64,000 nucleotides of DNA. Source: Pantoea sp. GD03673 (GTDB lineage: Bacteria; Pseudomonadota; Gammaproteobacteria; Enterobacterales; Enterobacteriaceae). A program made the translations under genes and the position numbers. Positions 36,375-44,870 of this stretch are shown here, one piece after another. The stretch covers positions 372,001-436,000 of the forward strand of contig NZ_JAOCKJ010000003.1 of the NCBI RefSeq assembly GCF_029844725.1, read 5' to 3'. The notes under the pieces were generated by a model. The model saw only the letters and a list, made by a program, of their open reading frames with translations, made no database searches and had not been told where the DNA came from. The first letter of the stretch is position 1. Every line of letters begins with the position of its first letter.

Positions 36375-36898
36375 TTATCATGCATTACCGCTTTACGCTG
36401 CCTGCGGACTACGACATGGGCATCATTGCACAGCGCATCAGCCTGAACGGTGCCCGGCTGGATGGCTTTCCGGGGCTGGTGGCAAAAGCGTATCTTTACG
36501 CCTGCCGCGAGGAGGGGGGACTCAATGAAAATCGCTATGCGCCGCTCTATTTCTGGCGGGAGGCGAGCGGCATGCAGCGTTTCCTGCAAAGCCCTGGCTT
36601 TATGAAGCTGGTCAGGGATTTTGGCTGGCCGATCATCGAAAGCTGGCTGGCGTTTGACGAGCAGACTCACATCACCGATCTGGCTGAAGCCCGTTTTATG
36701 GCCCTGCACCGCTGGACCATTTCGCCGCATACGCACCTGGCAACGCTGCCGATGACCACAGGCTTCAGCGCCTGGGATGTGACCCGCTGGCAGGGATTAA
36801 CAGTTAGCGCATCACGACAGCCATCTGCGTCCGGGCCGGAGGTCTATCGCATCGGTTATCTGGCGCGAGGCGCTGCCGCGTCAGATTTGCAGCTGTAG
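36371..36898 (+). CDS. DUF4865 family protein
   Basis: 175 residues; resembles the DUF4865 family as I remember it. The start at 36371 has AGGAGG 4 bp upstream. Visible: MHYRFTLPADYDMGIIAQRI at the N terminus, LDGFPGLVAKAYLY and YAPLYFWREASGMQRFLQSPGF, which look like a dimeric alpha/beta barrel (antibiotic-biosynthesis-monooxygenase-like) fold. Always-with-tautomerase context suggests a small-molecule oxidation or isomerisation step. Function unknown. Confidence 0.75.
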   Translation: MIIMHYRFTLPADYDMGIIAQRISLNGARLDGFPGLVAKAYLYACREEGGLNENRYAPLYFWREASGMQRFLQSPGFMKLVRDFGWPIIESWLAFDEQTHITDLAEARFMALHRWTISPHTHLATLPMTTGFSAWDVTRWQGLTVSASRQPSASGPEVYRIGYLARGAAASDLQL

Positions 36899-36923
36899 CC
36901 GCAGCGTTGTTGCGGATTGCCAC

Positions 36924-37301
36924 TCAGAGGGCAAAAATGGCCTCAATCTCGATGCGCAGGTCAGCGGAGAACAGTCCGCTTACCTGAACCAGCGAGCTGG
37001 CGGGCAGGTGCTCGCCATAATTGCGATAGAGCACTTCCCGCAGTGCGGTGATTTCTGCGAAAGAGGTAATGAATATCGTGACCTTCAACAGCGCGGCAAG
37101 CGAACTGTTTTCAGCGGCGGCAAGGGCTTTGAGTTGTTTAAAAATGGCTTCTGCCTGTTCAGCCATATTCCCCTGCTGAGCCGCCGTGCCGAAGGCGGTC
37201 AGGCCGGAGACATACAGCGTCTCACCCTGTTTCACTGCGTGCACATAAGGCGCGTTGACTTCACCCAGTTCCGGGTAATTTTTGCGTTCTGGCAAGGTCA
37301 T
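36924..37301 (-). CDS. RidA family (YjgF/YER057c/UK114) protein lacking the catalytic Arg
   Basis: 125 residues with the RidA fold: APYVHAVKQGETLYVSGLTAFG, AIFKQLKALAAAENSSLAALLKVTIFIT and the end IEIEAIFAL. True RidA imine deaminases have Arg in PARS before the last strand; here it reads PASSLVQV, with Ser in its place. It therefore probably belongs to one of the Rid subgroups that lack deaminase activity. Convergent with the DUF4865 gene, 25 bp apart. Confidence 0.85.
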   Translation of the reverse strand: MTLPERKNYPELGEVNAPYVHAVKQGETLYVSGLTAFGTAAQQGNMAEQAEAIFKQLKALAAAENSSLAALLKVTIFITSFAEITALREVLYRNYGEHLPASSLVQVSGLFSADLRIEIEAIFAL

Positions 37302-37351
37302 ATTGTCTCCTTCATCATTTGAATCATCAGATATTATTCCCCCGCCACACC

Positions 37352-37672
37352 TTAAGGCTTCAGCAGTTGCTGGCAGATGACATTGTCCTGTGCGGCGCGC
37401 TGTTTCTCATCGGGCGTCAGTTGCTGCCAGCGGCGTATCATGCTGCGACCCAGCGCCGGTTTATACGCAATTTTCTGCAGCGCATAGTCAGAATTGCCGC
37501 CTTCAATGACATTTCGCATCTGTTGGTCGAGTGGCTGCTCACCGTGATGGTCAATCGCGCAGAACACCGCGACGTAATACGCTTTGTCTTCCTCACTGTC
37601 GTGCGGGATAAACCACCACGCGGCGAGGGCGAGGATCAGCAGCAGGGGGAGGAGGATTTTTATTTTAGCCAT
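37352..37672 (-). CDS. Small membrane-anchored protein of unknown function
   Basis: 106 residues from the ATG at 37672 (GGTGAAAAGA upstream); a GTG at 37681 would add three. The N terminus is one membrane segment, IKILLPLLLILALAAWWFI, and the rest is soluble with two Cys (AVFCAID and NVICQQLL) that could form a disulfide in the periplasm. No family recognised. It lies between the RidA and B3/B4 genes on the same strand. Confidence 0.65.
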   Translation of the reverse strand: MAKIKILLPLLLILALAAWWFIPHDSEEDKAYYVAVFCAIDHHGEQPLDQQMRNVIEGGNSDYALQKIAYKPALGRSMIRRWQQLTPDEKQRAAQDNVICQQLLKP

Positions 37673-37786
37673 TCTTTTCACCGGTTGTCAGCAGGTCAGT
37701 CAGCCGGGTATGGCAGACACAGGGCGCGTATCCTGCCACAGATTCCGTCCACCGTTAACCTTGTTTAGCCGGTGTTGAGGCTTTGT

Positions 37787-38482
37787 TCAGAGGGCAGGCG
37801 CTTCGATCAGCGTCTTACCGATCTGCGCACCTGGCATCATCTGCTGCAATCCCGAGATCAGCTCGTCGCTGGCCTGTTGCAGCGCGGAGAGCGGCATAGC
37901 GGGCAGGCTTTCCAGAATAAACCACATTTGACGCGCACTGGCATCCAGTCGGGTGCGCACGCCCTGACGCCAGTTCCAGCGGCGGCAGGTTACGCCCTGG
38001 TCGTCGCGCCAGATCACTTCGCCCGATTCCGGCGATTCATAAACGACTTCGCCCTCTTTGACGGTATCGAAACGTTCACTGCCGTCAGCAATCACCAGAC
38101 GCGGTGCGCCCGCATAAGCCGCAATATTCTCGCCGCCCACCGGCAGGGCGTAACGAATGCTGATGGCGTTGTAGAGATCGACAACCGGATCGATTGCAGG
38201 CAGTGTGCCATCCCGCAGCACGCGCCTGCGTAATGCGTCAGCAGAACAGGGTGTGCGCTTCGCTTTGGCACCAAAGGCTTTAAACACCTCAGCCCAGGCG
38301 GCGAGATGCGCGTCTGCCCAAGCCGCATCATTATTTACCACCTGCTGACAGGCGCTTTTCAGCGCTTCGCTGGCGATCTCTGGACGGGTAAGGGGTGTGG
38401 CTTCCACCACAATGCTCATGGCACGAAAGCCGGGAGCAAGCGCAAAAACAGCGGGGTCGATTGACGGATGAACGGATAACAT
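37787..38482 (-). CDS. B3/B4 domain protein (tRNA-synthetase editing-like)
   Basis: 231 residues from the ATG at 38482 (GAGAG upstream), rather than from a TTG five codons earlier. The B3/B4 domain is the editing fold of the PheRS beta subunit. RYALPVGGENIAAYAGAPRLVIADGSERFDTV and GEVIWRDDQGVTCRRWNWRQGVRT are the typical blocks of the free-standing form, which may clear mischarged tRNA or act on amino-acid-like compounds. Divergent from an XRE-cupin regulator only 43 bp away, likely its regulator. Confidence 0.83.
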   Translation of the reverse strand: MLSVHPSIDPAVFALAPGFRAMSIVVEATPLTRPEIASEALKSACQQVVNNDAAWADAHLAAWAEVFKAFGAKAKRTPCSADALRRRVLRDGTLPAIDPVVDLYNAISIRYALPVGGENIAAYAGAPRLVIADGSERFDTVKEGEVVYESPESGEVIWRDDQGVTCRRWNWRQGVRTRLDASARQMWFILESLPAMPLSALQQASDELISGLQQMMPGAQIGKTLIEAPAL

Positions 38483-38525
38483 CAGATACTCTCTCAATGA
38501 CTAATTTATATCATAGTAATGACCG

Positions 38526-39128
38526 ATGACCAGAAAAGTCAATATAATGACCGACGCAGGTGCCGATCTCGCCAGCGTCAATCAGGCGGTTTCAGACCGC
38601 ATAAAAAGCTGGCGAAAAAGCCAGAAACTCTCACTGGATGAGTTATCCCGCCGGGCAGGCGTCAGTAAAGGGATGCTGGTCGAAATTGAAAAGGGTGCCG
38701 CCAATCCCAGCATTGCCATCCTCTGTAAGGTGGCGGCCGCGCTGGGCGTCTCGGTAGCGGATATCGTTAACGTTTCACAAGCACCCGACGCGTGGCTGAT
38801 TGAGAACAGCGACATGCCGATGCTGTGGCAGGGTGAGCAGGGCGGGAGTGCGCAGCTGCTGGCCGGGACACGCGGGCCCGATATGATCGAGCTCTGGCGC
38901 TGGCAGATGTTTGCGGGCGAGGTGTTCAGTTCCGCCGGGCACCCGTCTGGTACACTCGAACTGCTGCACGTTGAAGAGGGAACGCTGGCATTAACCGTGG
39001 GTGAACAGACTCTTGTCGTCCGGCAGGGCTGCGCGGCCGTGGCGCGTACGGATATGCCGCATGCCTACGCCAGTGCGAATGCACAGCCGGTTATCTTCAC
39101 CATGACGGTGGCCGAGCTACAGCGCTGA
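38526..39128 (+). CDS. XRE family regulator with cupin domain
   Basis: 200 residues. Helix-turn-helix RIKSWRKSQKLSLDELSRRAGVSKGMLVEIEKGAANPSI (about residues 26-64) is followed by a cupin sensor domain (LELLHVEEGTLALTVGEQTLVVRQG). A second start at 38547 (MTDAGADL) is equally possible. Such regulators sense a small ligand through the cupin. It is divergent from the B3/B4 gene and probably controls it and itself. Confidence 0.87.
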   Translation: MTRKVNIMTDAGADLASVNQAVSDRIKSWRKSQKLSLDELSRRAGVSKGMLVEIEKGAANPSIAILCKVAAALGVSVADIVNVSQAPDAWLIENSDMPMLWQGEQGGSAQLLAGTRGPDMIELWRWQMFAGEVFSSAGHPSGTLELLHVEEGTLALTVGEQTLVVRQGCAAVARTDMPHAYASANAQPVIFTMTVAELQR

Positions 39129-39133
39129 CGGCG

Positions 39134-39640
39134 CTATTCTGCGGCTGTCGCTTCACCGGGAAACGCCAGCAGCAGCATTTTCAGCAGCCTCGCCAGTTCG
39201 TCGCGCTCTGACGCGGCCAGCGGAGCCAGTACCGCCTCCTGCGTTGCCGTATGCACACGAAGCGCGTGCTCAATCTGCTGCCTGCCGTGGGGCGTCAGCC
39301 CGACCAGCATGCTGCGCTTATCCTCCGGGGAGGCGATTCGTTCAATCAGATGCTGCTGCTCCAGCCGGTTCAGGCGATTTGTCATTGCGCCGGACGTCAC
39401 CAGCAGCGCCTGATAAAGCCGGGTGGGTGACAGGCGATAGGGTGATCCTGCCCGCCGTAATGTCGCCAGCACATCAAATTCTCCCTCCTGAAAACCAAAA
39501 GGTGCCAGTGCTTCACTGCGCGCTTTCGCCAGATGTTTCATCAGCCGCAGCACGCGGCCGAAGATTTGCATGGAAGCAGCGTCCAGGTCGGGCATCGCGC
39601 TGTCCCACTGGCTGACAACGAAATCAATATGATCGTGCAT
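39134..39640 (-). CDS. MarR family regulator
   Basis: Winged-helix repressor of 168 residues: FDVLATLRRAGSPYRLSPTRLYQALLVTSGAMTNRLNRLEQQHLIERI and SPEDKRSMLVGLTPHGRQQIE, the DNA-binding lobe with its wing. It is divergent from the CynX-type transporter; a long palindrome (39704-39729) lies between the two starts and is the likely operator for both. Confidence 0.9.
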   Translation of the reverse strand: MHDHIDFVVSQWDSAMPDLDAASMQIFGRVLRLMKHLAKARSEALAPFGFQEGEFDVLATLRRAGSPYRLSPTRLYQALLVTSGAMTNRLNRLEQQHLIERIASPEDKRSMLVGLTPHGRQQIEHALRVHTATQEAVLAPLAASERDELARLLKMLLLAFPGEATAAE

Positions 39641-39703
39641 AAATCACCTGCAAATGTCGGGGTTATGTTGTCGGGTTGTGCTCAGCCTCTTAACAGCGAC
39701 CAT

Positions 39704-39729
39704 TATTTGTCTTAACGTTAAGATAAATA
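39704..39729. promoter_or_regulatory. MarR-type operator palindrome
   Basis: TATTTGTCTTAAC followed by GTTAAGATAAATA: a 26-bp palindrome with one mismatched pair, centred between the divergent marR and transporter genes. Size and symmetry fit a MarR dimer site. Confidence 0.72.
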
Positions 39730-39774
39730 GTGACAGCCCGGTGCTGTCATCGTCAATTCTCTGTTAAGGCGCTG

Positions 39775-40935
39775 ATGATGAAAAAAGAGGTATTGTTTCC
39801 CATTCTGTTTGCCGCCATCGCTTTTCTTGTCGGGCTCAACCTGCGCCCGATGCTGGCTATTATCGGTCCGCTGTTTCCGGTGTTGCAACAGCAGGCCGGG
39901 TTATCGGCGATGGTGTTCAGCCTGCTGACCACACTGCCGGTGGCGATGATGGGCCTGGCGGCACTCTCTGGTCCGTGGCTGATCGCCCGTTTCGGGGCGG
40001 TAACAGGGATCTCGGCCGGTTTGATTTGTCTGACCCTCGCCTGCCTGTGGCGCGGCGTTAGCCTGACCGCCGCTCAGCTGATGCTTACCGCGCTGGCGGG
40101 TGGCGCAGGCATTGGCGTGATTCAGGCAATGATGCCCGCGCTGATCCGCCAACGCTTTGCTCACGCAGCGGCGACGCTGATGGCGCTGTTCAGCACGGGA
40201 ATTATGGCAGGCGCGGCGCTGACCGCAGCCAGTGCCGAACCGCTGTTTTCCTGGCTGGGGCTGCAACCCGCGCTGGCGCTCTCCGGCGGGTTAGCGCTGA
40301 TGACGCTATTAATCTGGCTCTTTTCAGTCAGGCGAACGCCGCAGATGAGCGTGGCGTCTGAGACGGCGATGCTGCCTGCGCCGCGATCCCTGCTGCTGAC
40401 GCTCTTTTTCGGCATTGGCACGGGGGCTTACACGCTGGTGCTGGCCTGGCTGCCGCCATTCTACATTCAGCTGGGCTGGAGTGCGCGGCACAGCGGCTAC
40501 CTGCTCGCGGCGCTGACCTTAACCGAAGTGGTGGCAGGCTTCATCGTCTCAGCAACATTACATCGCTTTCCCGATCGCCGCCCGCTGCTGTCCGGCGTGC
40601 TGGCCCTGTTGCTGACAGGGCTGCTAAGCCTGGTGTTCTACCCGAATGCGATGCCGTTGATTTCTGTCGTGTTGCTGGGCACAGGCATCGGCGCACTCTT
40701 CCCCCTGTCGCTGATTGTTACGCTGGATTCTGCACGCAGTGCCCCGGAAGCGAGCATTCTCCTTTCACGCGTGCAGGGTGGCGGATACCTGATTGCGGCG
40801 CTGATGCCGCTGGTGGCAGGCTGGGTGCGCGACAGCGGCGCGTCACTGACCCAGGCCTGGCTGATGATGAGCGCTGGCGTGGTTGCGCTGATGATGATGG
40901 CCCGATGCTTCAGACCCGATAAGCGTGGAGCCTGA
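39775..40935 (+). CDS. CynX/NimT family MFS transporter
   Basis: Inner-membrane transporter, 386 residues from the ATG at 39775 (another ATG follows directly; AAGG lies 5-8 bp upstream). FLVGLNLRPMLAIIGPLFPVLQQQAGLS in helix 1 is the clear CynX/YycB signature; GTGIGALFPLSLIVTLDSARSAPEASILLSRVQGGGYLIAAL is typical of its second half. Relatives move cyanate, nitroimidazoles or similar small anions. Controlled most likely by the divergent MarR gene. Confidence 0.88.
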   Translation: MMKKEVLFPILFAAIAFLVGLNLRPMLAIIGPLFPVLQQQAGLSAMVFSLLTTLPVAMMGLAALSGPWLIARFGAVTGISAGLICLTLACLWRGVSLTAAQLMLTALAGGAGIGVIQAMMPALIRQRFAHAAATLMALFSTGIMAGAALTAASAEPLFSWLGLQPALALSGGLALMTLLIWLFSVRRTPQMSVASETAMLPAPRSLLLTLFFGIGTGAYTLVLAWLPPFYIQLGWSARHSGYLLAALTLTEVVAGFIVSATLHRFPDRRPLLSGVLALLLTGLLSLVFYPNAMPLISVVLLGTGIGALFPLSLIVTLDSARSAPEASILLSRVQGGGYLIAALMPLVAGWVRDSGASLTQAWLMMSAGVVALMMMARCFRPDKRGA

Positions 40936-41003
40936 ACAAAGCCGTTGCCGAACACTGGCGATCTGGCATGCTGGAATCACCCCCCCTTAACCCGGAGTGC
41001 AGT

Positions 41004-41696
41004 GTGAAAGTCATTGGTCTGTTAGGCGGTATGTCGTGGGAGTCAACCGCGCTCTATTACCGCATTCTGAATCAGCAGGTTAAACAGCAGCTGGGCGGCC
41101 TGCACTCGGCGGAGCTGGTACTCTGGAGCGTCGACTTTCAGCGCATTGAGCAGTTACAGGCGGCTGGTGAGTGGCAGCAGGCGGGCGAGATTCTGGCTGA
41201 AGCGGCACGCAATCTGGAACGGGCAGGTGCGCAGTTCATCGTGCTCTGTACCAACACCATGCATAAAGTCGCCGCGCAAATCAGCGCGGCGACTGACATC
41301 CCGCTGCTGCATATTGCCGATGCCACCGGACGCCGTATTCAGCAGGCCGGTATACGCCGGGTCGGGTTACTGGCAACACGGTTCACGATGGAACAGGATT
41401 TTTATCGCGGCCGACTTCAGCAGCAGTTTGGTCTTGAGGTGATTACGCCCGAAGAAGCCGATCGTCTGTTTGTGCATGAGGTGATCTACCACGAGCTTTG
41501 CCTGGGCGAAATTAATCCCGCATCTCGTGGTCGTTACAGGGAAATTATGCAGGCGCTGGTGGCGCAGGGGGCTGAGGCGATCATTCTGGGCTGCACGGAA
41601 ATCACTTTGCTGGTTGATGCCACCGATGCCAGCGTGCCGCTGTTTGATACCACACTGATCCACGCGGAAGAGGCGGTTATCCAGGCTCTTTCTTAA
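41004..41696 (+). CDS. Amino-acid racemase, YgeA/RacX-like
   Basis: Aspartate/glutamate racemase family enzyme, cofactor-independent, 230 residues. The start is the GTG at 41004, with GGAG 6 bp upstream, giving MKVIGLLGGMSWEST as in E. coli YgeA. The two catalytic Cys are present: VLCTNTMHKVA (about residue 82) and ILGCTEITLL (about 193). LHIADATGRRIQQAG and TMEQDFYRGRLQQQF match YgeA closely. YgeA is a broad-range amino-acid racemase in E. coli. A cupin gene follows 25 bp downstream and may be co-transcribed. Confidence 0.88.
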   Translation: MKVIGLLGGMSWESTALYYRILNQQVKQQLGGLHSAELVLWSVDFQRIEQLQAAGEWQQAGEILAEAARNLERAGAQFIVLCTNTMHKVAAQISAATDIPLLHIADATGRRIQQAGIRRVGLLATRFTMEQDFYRGRLQQQFGLEVITPEEADRLFVHEVIYHELCLGEINPASRGRYREIMQALVAQGAEAIILGCTEITLLVDATDASVPLFDTTLIHAEEAVIQALS

Positions 41697-41721
41697 CGTT
41701 CGTCCTCAATAAGGAAATCGC

Positions 41722-42051
41722 ATGAAAATTGACAATCTGCCGTTTGGCCTGACGCACTGGGACCAGATCGACGAGACGATTCATCCTGGCGATCAGGGCC
41801 AGGCGACCTGGCGAACGGTAAAATTTAACGACATCCGGGTACGTATGGTCGAGTACTCGCCGGGATACATCGCCGATCACTGGTGTACAAAAGGCCATAT
41901 TTTGCTGTGTATGGCGGGTGAGTTGCACACTGAACTGGCAGATGGCCGCCGTTTCGTACTGACACCAGGCGTGAGCTACCAGGTGGCGGATGATGCTGAA
42001 CCGCACCGGTCTTTTACAACCACAGGGGCGCAGCTCTTTATCGTTGACTGA
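41722..42051 (+). CDS. DHCW-motif cupin fold protein
   Basis: 109 residues forming a single small cupin barrel: RMVEYSPGYIADHWCTKGHILLCMAGELHTELADGRRFVLTPGVSYQVADD. ADHWCTKGH holds the His-rich metal site; this matches the family annotated as DHCW motif cupin. AAGGAAA lies 8 bp before the ATG. It follows the racemase gene closely. Reaction unknown. Confidence 0.8.
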   Translation: MKIDNLPFGLTHWDQIDETIHPGDQGQATWRTVKFNDIRVRMVEYSPGYIADHWCTKGHILLCMAGELHTELADGRRFVLTPGVSYQVADDAEPHRSFTTTGAQLFIVD

Positions 42052-42255
42052 GTTTGCTGCCTGCCTCTGCCGGGCATGGCAGATCATCGCGTCGTTGACA
42101 CTTTTAAAAGTAAACTGAATCTGCTTTATAAAAATCAGCAAAATTAATGGCTTATTTCATCGGAGTTATCTGGTTCTGACAGGAATAATTTTCATCAGGT
42201 TGTATGCTTGAAGCCTTATAAGAACGTTTTGCATTCACCTGATGTGGGGAAGCCT

Positions 42256-42996
42256 GTGCTGATAAAAAAGAAGAAAGTTCGTTCTCATACCGAAGACCGT
42301 CTGCTGGCGCTGGTGCTGGCCACCACTGCCGGCATCCTCAATGCTATGGCGCTGGGCGCGTTTGGCTTTTTCCCGTCGCATATGACCGGTAACACGTCGC
42401 AGATATCCCAGGAAGTTACCACCAGCGACCTTCACACGATGCTGTTTTTAATGGCACTGATTATTGCCTTTGTCGTGGGCTGTACCGTTGCGCGGCTGGC
42501 GGTGGTGGTGGGGCACAAACATAAGTTACGCACCATTTTCTGTCTGATTATTCTGGCTGAGGGTGCGGCGCTGACGGCGGCGTCGATCTTTGAAATTGTG
42601 TTTTACCGGCCAAGCTTTAACGGGGAAGTGCTGGTGATGCTGGGCTTTTTAATGGGGATTCACAATGCGACGTCGACGCAGCTCTCCAATGGCCGCGTCC
42701 GATCAACACACATTACCGGCACGCTGACCGATGCGGGCATTGCGCTGGGGTCGTGGATCTTCGCGCATACGTCTCACGCTGTGCATCTTGAAACCGACGA
42801 TCGCCGATTCTTCCAGAAGGTTTTACACACCCATCTGACCACGGTGTTCTCCTTCCTGAGCGGCTGTATTGCCGGTTTACTGTTGTTTAAAACCTACGGG
42901 TTCAACGCGATGGTTGGCCTGGGCGTGTTTCTGATGCTGGTCGCACTAACGGCGATTGCGGTTACCGTACAGCGAACCCGGAGAAGCCTTTACTGA
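42256..42996 (+). CDS. YoaK family membrane protein (DUF1275)
   Basis: Inner-membrane protein of about 246 residues with six predicted helices. LALVLATTAGILNAMALGAFGFFPSHMTGNTSQI is the YoaK hallmark; GFLMGIHNATSTQLSNGRVRSTHITGTLTDAG is the second conserved block. I prefer the GTG at 42256, which has TGGGGA 5 bp upstream; in-frame TTG (42208) and GTG (42244) starts lie further up. Function of the family is not established. Confidence 0.82.
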   Translation: MLIKKKKVRSHTEDRLLALVLATTAGILNAMALGAFGFFPSHMTGNTSQISQEVTTSDLHTMLFLMALIIAFVVGCTVARLAVVVGHKHKLRTIFCLIILAEGAALTAASIFEIVFYRPSFNGEVLVMLGFLMGIHNATSTQLSNGRVRSTHITGTLTDAGIALGSWIFAHTSHAVHLETDDRRFFQKVLHTHLTTVFSFLSGCIAGLLLFKTYGFNAMVGLGVFLMLVALTAIAVTVQRTRRSLY

Positions 42997-43035
42997 CAGG
43001 CCGGCCCGATGCACATCGCGCATTGGGCCGGTTGT

Positions 43036-43761
43036 TTATTGCTGAGCGCGGGTTGGCCGCACAACAATCTCGTTAACATCCACCTCTTCAGGCTGCTCAA
43101 TGGCATAGCGCACGGCGCGGCCAATGGCGTCCGGTTGCAGCGCGATAGCGCGATAATGCTGCATCGCCTCGGCAGCTGTCGGGTCAGTGATGGTTGATGC
43201 CAGCTCGCTCTCGACCACACCGGGATGAATACACGTTACCCGCAGCTGACGGTTCTCCTGCCGTAATCCATCAGAAATCGCCCGCACCGCAAACTTCGTG
43301 GCGCAATACACTGCCGCCGTCGGCGACACGGCCAGCGCACCAATTGACGCGATGTTGATGATGTGACCGCGCTGCTGGCCCAGCATGGCTGGCAGCACCG
43401 CCGCGATGCCATAGAGCACCCCTTTGATGTTGACATCAATCATCTGATCCCACTCGTCTACGTTGAGCGAGGCCATCGGTGACAGCGGCATTATCCCGGC
43501 ATTGTTGATGATCACATCAACCCGGCCCCATTTCTCCCGCGCAAAATCCACAAACTGTGCAACGTTTTCGCGGCGCGTGACATCAAGTGCTTTGATCGCC
43601 ACCTCAGATCCGTTAAACCGCAGCTCTTCGGCCAGCGCCGCCAGCCGGTTTTCCCGCCGTGCGCCCAGTAACAAAATGGCATCGGTTTTTGCCAGCTCAC
43701 GGGCGATGCCTGCACCGATACCGCTTGAAGCGCCGGTAATTAAAATCACTTTCTGCGTCAT
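43036..43761 (-). CDS. SDR family NAD(P)-dependent oxidoreductase
   Basis: Classical short-chain dehydrogenase of 241 residues: TGASSGIGAGIAREL at residues 10-24, NNAGIMPLSPM near 87, catalytic Ser in INIASIGALAVS, Tyr-x3-Lys in YCATKFAVRAIS, and CIHPGVVESEL after it. This resembles the YdfG/clavaldehyde-dehydrogenase-like group. Divergent from a LysR gene 99 bp away, which probably controls it. Confidence 0.9.
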   Translation of the reverse strand: MTQKVILITGASSGIGAGIARELAKTDAILLLGARRENRLAALAEELRFNGSEVAIKALDVTRRENVAQFVDFAREKWGRVDVIINNAGIMPLSPMASLNVDEWDQMIDVNIKGVLYGIAAVLPAMLGQQRGHIINIASIGALAVSPTAAVYCATKFAVRAISDGLRQENRQLRVTCIHPGVVESELASTITDPTAAEAMQHYRAIALQPDAIGRAVRYAIEQPEEVDVNEIVVRPTRAQQ

Positions 43762-43860
43762 TGTGTTTCTCCAGTCAGGTTGTCACTGGCGATCATACGG
43801 CGGCTGGATTATAAAGATAATCCACCTGACGCTTCACAGACTGGTAACCAAATCTGACCA

Positions 43861-44745
43861 ATGAATGCTGATATTAATGCTCTCGACGTTTTTGTGGTTG
43901 TGGCGCAGACGCGAAATTTCCGGCTGGCGGCGGAACAGCTTGGCGTTTCGCGTCCGGCGATCAGCCAGAGTCTGCGGCGGCTGGAAGACCGGCTGAATAT
44001 CACGCTGATGCAGCGCACCACGCGTTCGGTGCAGCTGACAGAAGCCGGACAGCGGCTCTATGCGGAGGTGGCTCCGGCGATCAACCAGCTTAACCGCGCC
44101 GTTACCGAAATTGCCGAACTGGCGGCTGAGCCGCGTGGTCAGCTGCGGCTGGCGATCTCCTCGATTGCTGAGCGGATGCTGGGCGGCGAACTGCTGGCAA
44201 GCTTTATTACTGCGTACCCGCAGGTTGAACTGGATATCACCGTGACCGATGAGGAGTTTGATATTGTCGGGCAGGGCTATGACGCAGGCGTGCGGCTGGG
44301 CGAGGTGATTGCTCAGGATATGATTGCGGTGCCGGTATCAACCGCACAGCGTCAGGTGGCGGTGGCGTCACCCGCTTATCTGGCGCGTGCGGGCACACCG
44401 CAACATCCCGATGAGCTGGTGAATCATCGCTGCATCGGCTGGCGAAAAGGGCCAGGCCTGGCACCCTATCGCTGGGAGTTTGCCGGGCAGGGGCGTGAGT
44501 TTGATGTCGCCGTTAATCCGCAGCTCACCACCAACGACATGGGGGTGATGATCCGCACCGCCTGCGCCGGGGGCGGCATCAGCTTTGGCATGGAAGAGAC
44601 ATTCCAGCCTTACCTCGCCCGTGGCGAACTGGTTACGGTACTCGATGCGTGGTTACCCAGCTTTGCCGGGTTTTATCTCTATTTTCCCAGTCGTAAAAAT
44701 CTGGCCCCCAAGCTAAGGGCGTTGATCGATCACGTCAGACTCTGA
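43861..44745 (+). CDS. LysR family regulator (divergent to an SDR)
   Basis: 294 residues. Helix-turn-helix: INALDVFVVVAQTRNFRLAAEQLGVSRPAISQSLRRLEDRLNITLMQRTTRSVQLTEAGQRLY. The effector domain, with LRLAISSIAERMLGG and GYDAGVRLGEVIAQDMIAVP, places it in the DhcR/YafC-like CrgA group that often lies next to a divergent oxidoreductase, as here. Confidence 0.9.
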   Translation: MNADINALDVFVVVAQTRNFRLAAEQLGVSRPAISQSLRRLEDRLNITLMQRTTRSVQLTEAGQRLYAEVAPAINQLNRAVTEIAELAAEPRGQLRLAISSIAERMLGGELLASFITAYPQVELDITVTDEEFDIVGQGYDAGVRLGEVIAQDMIAVPVSTAQRQVAVASPAYLARAGTPQHPDELVNHRCIGWRKGPGLAPYRWEFAGQGREFDVAVNPQLTTNDMGVMIRTACAGGGISFGMEETFQPYLARGELVTVLDAWLPSFAGFYLYFPSRKNLAPKLRALIDHVRL

Positions 44746-44870
44746 TAAGGCATGACAGGCTGTTTTTCCGTGCGGACAGGGCTGACCGGCTCCAGCCAGT
44801 CAACCGAGCCATACAGTGATGCCACCGATGCGCCTTCTCCGCTGATTCGCCGGTGAGTCCGCAGGCAACG

